In this document: positions 5,977-10,238 of the stretch, in pieces
How the letters are laid out: each line of letters begins with the position of its first letter
Numbering within the stretch: position 1 is the first letter of the stretch
Origin: Acidobacteriota bacterium
GTDB taxonomy: Bacteria > Acidobacteriota > Terriglobia > UBA7540
Assembly (NCBI GenBank): GCA_021828245.1
Contig: JAKASC010000067.1
Span: 1-10,238 of the forward strand
Direction: 5' to 3'
Length of the DNA: 10,238 nt
The notes under the pieces: model-generated
Seen by the model: the letters and a program-made list of their open reading frames with translations, nothing else
Databases searched by the model: none
What the model was told of the DNA's origin: nothing
Program-made: the position numbers and the translations under genes

Positions 5977-7347
5977 TTAGGCGCTTTTGATGGTCCTCGC
6001 CGCCATGTCCCACCGAGCCGCAGTTTGGTGGAAGTAAGAATAATTGGCCATGTGACAGCCGAGGGCGGTGTTATTCGCAAAATGCGGCCCTTCGACCGAT
6101 GGTTGACGGGTTCGCACCGATTGGAAGAAATTCCACAGATGCTCGCGATCGTCATCATAGCCGAGCGGGGCGTAGTAGGTAGCCGATTCGAGCACCTTGG
6201 CCGTTCCCGGCTCGGTACGATGTCTGGCTTCCCACTCCTTGACGAACTCGGCGTGCAACTTGGGCGGATAGCTTGCAATGTAATAACAGGGCGCATGGTT
6301 TTTGCCGTCCTGGTGTGAAATCGTGACGCTTTCGTCCCGAATTTCCACCGTGCCGCGCGTTCCCATGAAGCGCACCACCTCATCGGAATGATTGTTGAGC
6401 GTAACACGAACCAAAGCCCGAAAACCCGGGTACTCGTAGAGGGTGGACATTTGATCTGGATAATCACGATGATCCACATCCCACTGGAACATCCCGCCCA
6501 GCGAGTAGGCGCGCTCGGGAGGATCCTGAACCCCCATGACGTAGTGAATTCCGGTCAGCAAATGAACGTAGAGGTCACCAGGAATGCCTTCGCCGTAATC
6601 CTTAAAGCCTCGCCACCGGGCGAAGCGAATGGGATCGAAGGGATGCGGCGGAGCGTCGCCGAGCCAGGTTTTCCAATCGAGATTTTCGGGGGAAAGATCG
6701 GGCGGTGGTGGGTAAACCCAAGCGCCGCAGGGGCTGTTGCGCCCCATCGTATCCTCAATCAAGCGCACCTCCCCGATGGCCCCGCTGTCAATGAGTTCCT
6801 TGGCTTTGGCATAAACAATGGAGCTGCGCCGTTGACTTCCGATTTGCACGATACGCTGATTTTTCTCGGCTGCGTCAATGATGCCAAATCCTTCGCTCGG
6901 GTGATGCGTCATGGGCTTTTCGCAATAAATGTCTTTGCCGGCGTTGCAGGTGTCTTCGATGATTTTGGCGTGCCAATGGTCGGGAACAGCCGCCACAATA
7001 CAATCAATCTCGTGGTTGTCCAGTAAATCCTGATACCGGCGCGTCGTGGGAACGGTTTTGCCCGTCGCCTTTTGAATAATGGAGTTGGCCAGCACGTGCC
7101 GGCCGTCGTAGAGATCGCAGGCAGCAACGCACTCGACGCCCGGAAGGTGAATCGAGAGGTCTAATAGCCCCGAGCCCTGCATTCCAATGCCAATCATGCC
7201 AAAGCGGATGCGATCGCTGGGCGCGGTCGGCCGAGCCGGCACCGGAATGGGATTGGCTTCCAGCAAGTACGATTTGCCCGCCAGAGCCGCGCTCGCGGCT
7301 CCCGTTTTCTTCATAAAATCACGTCGTGATATGGATGAACGACTCAT
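5977..7347 (-). CDS. Tat-exported Gfo/Idh/MocA family oxidoreductase
   Basis: 456 residues, in the usual range for Tat-exported family members. These enzymes oxidise or reduce sugars and cyclitols with NAD(P). The N-terminus has the twin-arginine motif SRRDFMKK (7-14) and a hydrophobic Ala/Gly stretch. The Rossmann fold begins at about residue 46 with the glycine-rich GMIGIGMQGSG (50-60); AACDLY (75-80) ends strand 2, VPDHWH (121-126) follows, and CEKPM (142-146) holds the family's catalytic Lys144. The C-terminal substrate domain includes RWRGFKDYGEG (244-254) and Asp258/His262 in GDLYVHLLTGIH. The ATG at 7347 is chosen because GGAGGAGG lies nine or so bases before it and the Tat motif follows directly; the longest ORF, from 7455, would bury the Tat signal. 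The gene follows the acetyltransferase on the same strand after 97 bases. Substrate unknown. Confidence 0.9.
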   Translation of the reverse strand: MSRSSISRRDFMKKTGAASAALAGKSYLLEANPIPVPARPTAPSDRIRFGMIGIGMQGSGLLDLSIHLPGVECVAACDLYDGRHVLANSIIQKATGKTVPTTRRYQDLLDNHEIDCIVAAVPDHWHAKIIEDTCNAGKDIYCEKPMTHHPSEGFGIIDAAEKNQRIVQIGSQRRSSIVYAKAKELIDSGAIGEVRLIEDTMGRNSPCGAWVYPPPPDLSPENLDWKTWLGDAPPHPFDPIRFARWRGFKDYGEGIPGDLYVHLLTGIHYVMGVQDPPERAYSLGGMFQWDVDHRDYPDQMSTLYEYPGFRALVRVTLNNHSDEVVRFMGTRGTVEIRDESVTISHQDGKNHAPCYYIASYPPKLHAEFVKEWEARHRTEPGTAKVLESATYYAPLGYDDDREHLWNFFQSVRTRQPSVEGPHFANNTALGCHMANYSYFHQTAARWDMAARTIKSA

Positions 7348-7444
7348 CAGGGTTGTCCTCCTCCATGGATGTCCAACTATTTTCAATAACCGAATCCCCA
7401 ACCGCCCTACAGTCTGCCAGAAATACCGAATCGGCGAAACTGCT

Positions 7445-7963
7445 TTATCGGGCATGGCCAGGGTCGCCGTCGGTCGCCGGATGGTCCGGCTCGCCAGCTA
7501 ACGCCACAAGCGCTTGGCCCGTCAGGCGTAGTGTTAGCCATTCCTTCATCACGGTGGCGCCGAGCGATTCGTAGAAATCAATCGCCGAGCGGTTCCAATC
7601 GAGCACCTGCCATTCAAAGCGGCCACAACCCTCGGCGAGTGCGATTTTGGCCAAATGGGTCAACATGCTTCGGCCAATGCCGAGCCGGCGAAACTGCGGC
7701 CGCACGAACAAATCCTCCAAATACAGGGTGGGGCGGCCTAGCCATGTGGAGTAGTGATACAAATAAAGAGCAAAGCCGGCCGGTTCGCCATTCCAGCGCG
7801 CGATGATAACCCGAAATTTGGGCGGGTCAGAAAAACCGTCGCGACGGAGGTCTTCCTCTTGGGCCACCGCCTGATCGGCCGCTTTTTCGTATTCCGCCAG
7901 CTCGCGGATCAGTTGAAGAATGAGCGGAACATCCTTGACCGTTGCGTTTTCAAGCGTCAGCAT
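7445..7963 (-). CDS. SAT1-like GNAT N-acetyltransferase
   Basis: 172 residues, almost exactly the length of spermidine/spermine and thialysine N-acetyltransferases (SAT1 is about 171), which acetylate polyamine or amino-side-chain nitrogens with acetyl-CoA in the cytoplasm. Key matches are LYHYSTWLGRPTLYLEDLFV (68-87), RPQFRRLGIGRSML (88-101, the acetyl-CoA pyrophosphate loop R-x-x-G-I-G), VLDWNRSAIDFYESLGA (120-136) with Tyr131 at the place of the general acid, and EWLTLRLTG (141-149). The last 15 residues are an unrelated polar tail. An upstream GTG at 8026 would add 21 basic residues that no relative needs, so the ATG at 7963 is preferred. No ribosome-binding site precedes it, and a TACAAT box ends seven bases upstream, so the mRNA may be leaderless. 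Acceptor uncertain: polyamine, thialysine or another amine. Confidence 0.88.
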   Translation of the reverse strand: MLTLENATVKDVPLILQLIRELAEYEKAADQAVAQEEDLRRDGFSDPPKFRVIIARWNGEPAGFALYLYHYSTWLGRPTLYLEDLFVRPQFRRLGIGRSMLTHLAKIALAEGCGRFEWQVLDWNRSAIDFYESLGATVMKEWLTLRLTGQALVALAGEPDHPATDGDPGHAR

Positions 7964-7969
7964 GACGCC

Positions 7970-7975
7970 ATTGTA
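7970..7975 (-). promoter_or_regulatory. Possible -10 box of the acetyltransferase gene
   Basis: TACAAT on the minus strand matches the -10 consensus at five of six positions. Its downstream edge lies about seven bases from the ATG at 7963, which would put the transcript start at or next to the start codon. No clear -35 is seen at the expected distance. Confidence 0.25.
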
Positions 7976-7991
7976 ACGCTTTCTGATTTTG

Positions 7992-8032
7992 GTTGACGTC
8001 GGGCGGCGGTTAGGATTAGATGGCACGTCAAC
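7992..8032 (+). promoter_or_regulatory. galT promoter bracketed by an 8-bp inverted repeat
   Basis: TTGACG (7993-7998) is a good -35 and TTAGAT (8016-8021), 17 bases on, is a weak -10. The -35 is part of GTTGACGT (7992-7999), which is repeated exactly in inverted form as ACGTCAAC (8025-8032) just past the -10. The arms start 33 bases apart, about three helical turns. This looks like a repressor site with two half-sites, one over the -35 and one at the transcript start. No regulator gene lies beside it. Confidence 0.35.
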
Positions 8033-8051
8033 GGGATGGAGGAACTGACCG

Positions 8052-9044
8052 ATGCCGGAGCTTCGTCACAACATCCTAACCAGAGAATGGGTCATTATTG
8101 CGACCGAGCGCGCCAAACGTCCCGAGGACTTTGCGCGGAAAGTGGAGAAAACACGCCTGCCGGACTTTTCTCCCTCATGCCCGTTCTGCCCCGGGAACGA
8201 ACATTTGACGCCCCCGGCCACCTATGTGGTTCCGGACGATGGAGCCTGGCGGGTGCGGGTGACGACGAACAAGTTTCCCGCGCTTTCTCGGGTGGGAGAG
8301 CGGCGTCGCGTTTCGGTGGGCATCCGAAGGATGGTCTCCGGGGTGGGCATCCACGAGGTGATTGTGGAGACGCCCGCGCACAATCTGACAACGGCGCTGC
8401 TCGAGGATTCTCAGGTTGAGTTGATCATCGAAACTTATCTGCATCGTTTCCGGTTCGCGGCCGCCGACCCGCGCGTCGAGCAGGTGACCATCTTTAAGAA
8501 TCACGGCGAATCGGCCGGCACGTCCCTGGAGCATCCGCACTCCCAAATCATTGGTACACCCGTCGTCACCACCCAGGTTCGGGACCGGCTGGTCAATGCT
8601 GTGGAGCATTACGACGAATACGGCGAGTGCATCTTTTGCCGCGTGCTGGAGATGGAGCTAAAGGAAAAGATACGATTGGTTCTGGAGAGTGAGCATTTTG
8701 TGGCTTTTGTTCAATTCGCCGCCTTAACCCCGTTTTCGATGCTCATTATGCCCCGCCGTCACATGGCGGTTTTTTCCGAGATGCGGGACAGTGAAGCGAG
8801 CGACTTGGCTCGGATTCTGCGTCGCGTCCTCGCCAAGCTCTACCATGGGCTCCATGATCCCGATTTTAATTACACCATTCGCACCGCCCCAACCGACCAC
8901 CTGGGCGTCAAATACTACCATTGGTACTTGAGCATTATCCCGCGGTTGACGCGCGTGGCGGGTTTTGAGCTGGGCGCAGGGATGTTCATCAACGTTTCCC
9001 TGCCCGAAGAAAATGCCGAGTTTTTGCGTCAGGTGGCTGCGTAA
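8052..9044 (+). CDS. galT: GalT-family hexose-1-phosphate nucleotidyltransferase (HIT superfamily)
   Basis: 330 residues, close to the usual 330-350. The family swaps UDP between glucose-1-phosphate and galactose-1-phosphate (Leloir pathway) through a uridylyl-histidine. Zinc ligands fit E. coli GalT: Cys43-x2-Cys46 in CPFC, His110 in ETPAHN, and His161, first His of the active-site HPHSQ. His163 would be the nucleophile, and Gln165 follows it. NHGESAGTSLEHPHSQ (150-165) is the core signature. The C-terminal repeat carries a second CxxC at Cys193/Cys196 (ECIFC), and HWY (290-292) where E. coli-like enzymes have HWH, so the non-essential metal site is altered. HPHSQ rather than HPHGQ is also found in the plant ADP-glucose phosphorylase branch, so the true substrate could be another sugar phosphate. 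GGAGG (8038-8042) lies nine bases before the ATG. Divergent from the acetyltransferase; the Asp-box gene follows after 147 bases. Confidence 0.9.
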   Translation: MPELRHNILTREWVIIATERAKRPEDFARKVEKTRLPDFSPSCPFCPGNEHLTPPATYVVPDDGAWRVRVTTNKFPALSRVGERRRVSVGIRRMVSGVGIHEVIVETPAHNLTTALLEDSQVELIIETYLHRFRFAAADPRVEQVTIFKNHGESAGTSLEHPHSQIIGTPVVTTQVRDRLVNAVEHYDEYGECIFCRVLEMELKEKIRLVLESEHFVAFVQFAALTPFSMLIMPRRHMAVFSEMRDSEASDLARILRRVLAKLYHGLHDPDFNYTIRTAPTDHLGVKYYHWYLSIIPRLTRVAGFELGAGMFINVSLPEENAEFLRQVAA

Positions 9045-9122
9045 CCGGCGGAAGCTCTTCATGGCGCTCCTTGGGACCCATGGAAACACTCCACCGAGCG
9101 ATTTTCCACCCCTGCCATCAAT

Positions 9123-9153
9123 CTGCCTTATCAAGGGAGCGGCAGGCGATAAG
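9123..9153 (+). repeat. Overlapping inverted repeats upstream of the Asp-box gene
   Basis: CTTATC (9127-9132) and GATAAG (9148-9153) form a 6-bp inverted repeat with a 15-base spacer. CTGCC (9123-9127) and GGCAG (9141-9145) form a second, overlapping one. They could be a regulatory site or a terminator remnant of galT, but no T-tract follows. The rest of 9045-9191 shows no clear promoter. Confidence 0.2.
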
Positions 9154-9191
9154 AACCTGTGGTTTAAGCAATTCGAGGGCGAGAAGAATCT

Positions 9192-10238
9192 ATGAATAAT
9201 AAGAAAACCGGATATTGGTTGCGGTCGGCCGCCGTGGGGGCAGCCATCATTTTGTTCGGTATCCCACTCGTGGCGCAGACTTACTCTGCCAAACTGTTTG
9301 CCGGCATGAAGTGGAGATTGATCGGCCCGTTTCGAGGTGGGCGAGTGCTGGCAGTGGCAGGCGTGCCGGGCCAACCGAATCTCTATTATTTCGGCGCCGT
9401 GGCGGGCGGCGTGTGGAAAACCACCGACGGCGGCGTTACCTGGAAACCCATCTTTGACAAAGAACCGATTGCCTCGATTGGAGCTATCGCGGTGGCTCCT
9501 TCCGACCCCAACGTGATTTATGTCGGCACGGGGGAATCCTGCATTCGCGGTGACATTTCTTATGGAGACGGCGTCTATAAATCCACCGACGCGGGGAAAA
9601 CTTGGACGAACGTTGGCCTTAAGAGCACCCATCACATTGCCCAAATTGTCATTGATCCCAAGAATCCCGACATCGTTTACGTGGCGGCCTTGGGCCATGC
9701 TTACGGGCCCAACGATGAGCGCGGCGTTTTTAAGACGACCGATGGCGGAAAGACATGGAAAAAAGTTCTTTACAAGGACGATAAAACCGGCGCCATTGAT
9801 CTGGTCATGGACCCGAACAACTCGCGCATCCTTTACGCGGCGTTCTGGCAGGCGCATCGGACCCCGTGGAGTTTGGTGAGCGGAGGCCCCGGCAGCGGCC
9901 TCTATAAAACCACTAACGCCGGCGCCACGTGGAAGGAAATTGAGGGCAAAGGATGGCCGAAAGGCATTTTGGGAAGAATCGGCATAGCCGTCTCCCCCGC
10001 TAATTCGGAGCGAATTTACGCGCAGGTGGAGGCGAAACGGGGCGGACTTTATCGCTCGAACGACGGGGGCAAAACCTGGTCGCTGGTCAATTCCGACCAT
10101 CGCTTTCGCCAACGCGCCTGGTACTTTAGCCGTATTTTTGCCGACCCCCAAGCCGAGGATACCGTCTATGAACTGAACGTCAGCGCCTACCGCTCGACCG
10201 ATGGCGGGAAAACGTTCAAAAAACTTCGCGTACCCCAC
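9192..10238 (+). CDS. Secreted Asp-box/BNR (VPS10/sortilin-type) repeat protein, 5' part
   Basis: The frame is open for 349 codons and runs off the window, so the stop is not seen. Relatives often called 'glycosyl hydrolase' or 'VPS10 domain-containing protein' are about 1,000 residues, so roughly a third is here. Residues 1-29 form a signal peptide with a hydrophobic core at 13-28, so export is expected. Six Asp-box turns of the form S/T-x-D-x-G-x-T-W/F lie at about 77-84, 131-138, 182-189, 240-247, 289-296 and 335-342; one has Asn242 for the Asp and the last ends in Phe342. These mark successive blades of a beta-propeller, each preceded by a strand such as VIYVGTG or RILYAAF. The start at 9192 is preferred because it gives a complete signal peptide; the ribosome-binding site (GAGAAG, 9181-9186) is modest. 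The fold is clear but no catalytic residues can be assigned, so the function is open. Confidence 0.88.
   Translation, partial: MNNKKTGYWLRSAAVGAAIILFGIPLVAQTYSAKLFAGMKWRLIGPFRGGRVLAVAGVPGQPNLYYFGAVAGGVWKTTDGGVTWKPIFDKEPIASIGAIAVAPSDPNVIYVGTGESCIRGDISYGDGVYKSTDAGKTWTNVGLKSTHHIAQIVIDPKNPDIVYVAALGHAYGPNDERGVFKTTDGGKTWKKVLYKDDKTGAIDLVMDPNNSRILYAAFWQAHRTPWSLVSGGPGSGLYKTTNAGATWKEIEGKGWPKGILGRIGIAVSPANSERIYAQVEAKRGGLYRSNDGGKTWSLVNSDHRFRQRAWYFSRIFADPQAEDTVYELNVSAYRSTDGGKTFKKLRVPH

Noticed and set aside
7348..7455. 36-residue N-terminal extension of the Gfo/Idh/MocA protein
   Set aside because: It would overlap the acetyltransferase stop and place the Tat motif internally, whereas the ATG at 7347 has a strong GGAGGAGG site.
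8724..10238. 504-codon open frame on the minus strand
   Set aside because: It lies antisense to the end of galT and all of the Asp-box gene, both with clear family motifs on the plus strand. Its translation is low-complexity, without recognisable domains, and it crosses a gene boundary. It is an effect of codon bias.

Overview
The window looks like chromosomal DNA from a soil or environmental bacterium with a fairly high G+C content. It is most probably an acidobacterium or a relative with similar gene content. This rests on gene-family content, not on a phylogenetic marker: two Tat-exported sugar enzymes (a TIM-barrel isomerase/epimerase and a Gfo/Idh/MocA oxidoreductase), a large secreted protein with many Asp-box (BNR) repeats of the VPS10/sortilin type, and an ECF sigma factor overlapping a very small zinc-finger anti-sigma factor. 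I see no tRNA, rRNA, insertion sequence, phage gene or CRISPR array.

Layout from left to right. 1-118 holds a possible promoter. 119-577 (+) is a secreted RlpA-like double-psi beta-barrel protein. It converges on 627-1502 (-), a Tat-exported sugar isomerase/epimerase-like TIM barrel. A 229-base gap containing only a doubtful 43-codon ORF leads back to 1732-2634 (-), a 5-dehydro-4-deoxyglucarate dehydratase-like member of the DapA/NAL aldolase family. A 109-base divergent promoter region separates it from 2744-3544 (+), a class I methyltransferase. The methyltransferase converges on a three-gene minus-strand cluster transcribed from 5755 down to 3585: ECF sigma factor, 75-residue anti-sigma protein (19-base overlap with the sigma gene) and a 12-TM APC-family permease. 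Further right on the minus strand are a Gfo/Idh/MocA oxidoreductase (5977-7347) and a SAT1-like GNAT acetyltransferase (7445-7963). Divergent from the latter is a GalT-family nucleotidyltransferase (8052-9044, +), followed by the first 349 codons of the Asp-box protein (9192 to the window edge).

How the genes may work together. The theme is sugar and sugar-acid catabolism (dehydratase, isomerase, oxidoreductase, GalT) plus envelope and secreted proteins. The sigma/anti-sigma/permease group is the only clear operon. It suggests that a transporter is made as part of the regulon of its own sigma factor, but the signal is unknown. The remaining genes are mostly single units or pairs with their own short regulatory gaps.

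I did not find a convincing new multi-gene system. The points worth a second look are residue changes at sites usually conserved or catalytic in the dehydratase-like protein and the RlpA-like protein, the minimal soluble anti-sigma linked to a permease, an 8-bp perfect inverted repeat bracketing the galT promoter, a nearly symmetric two-way -10 region at 2689-2700, and a possibly leaderless acetyltransferase mRNA.
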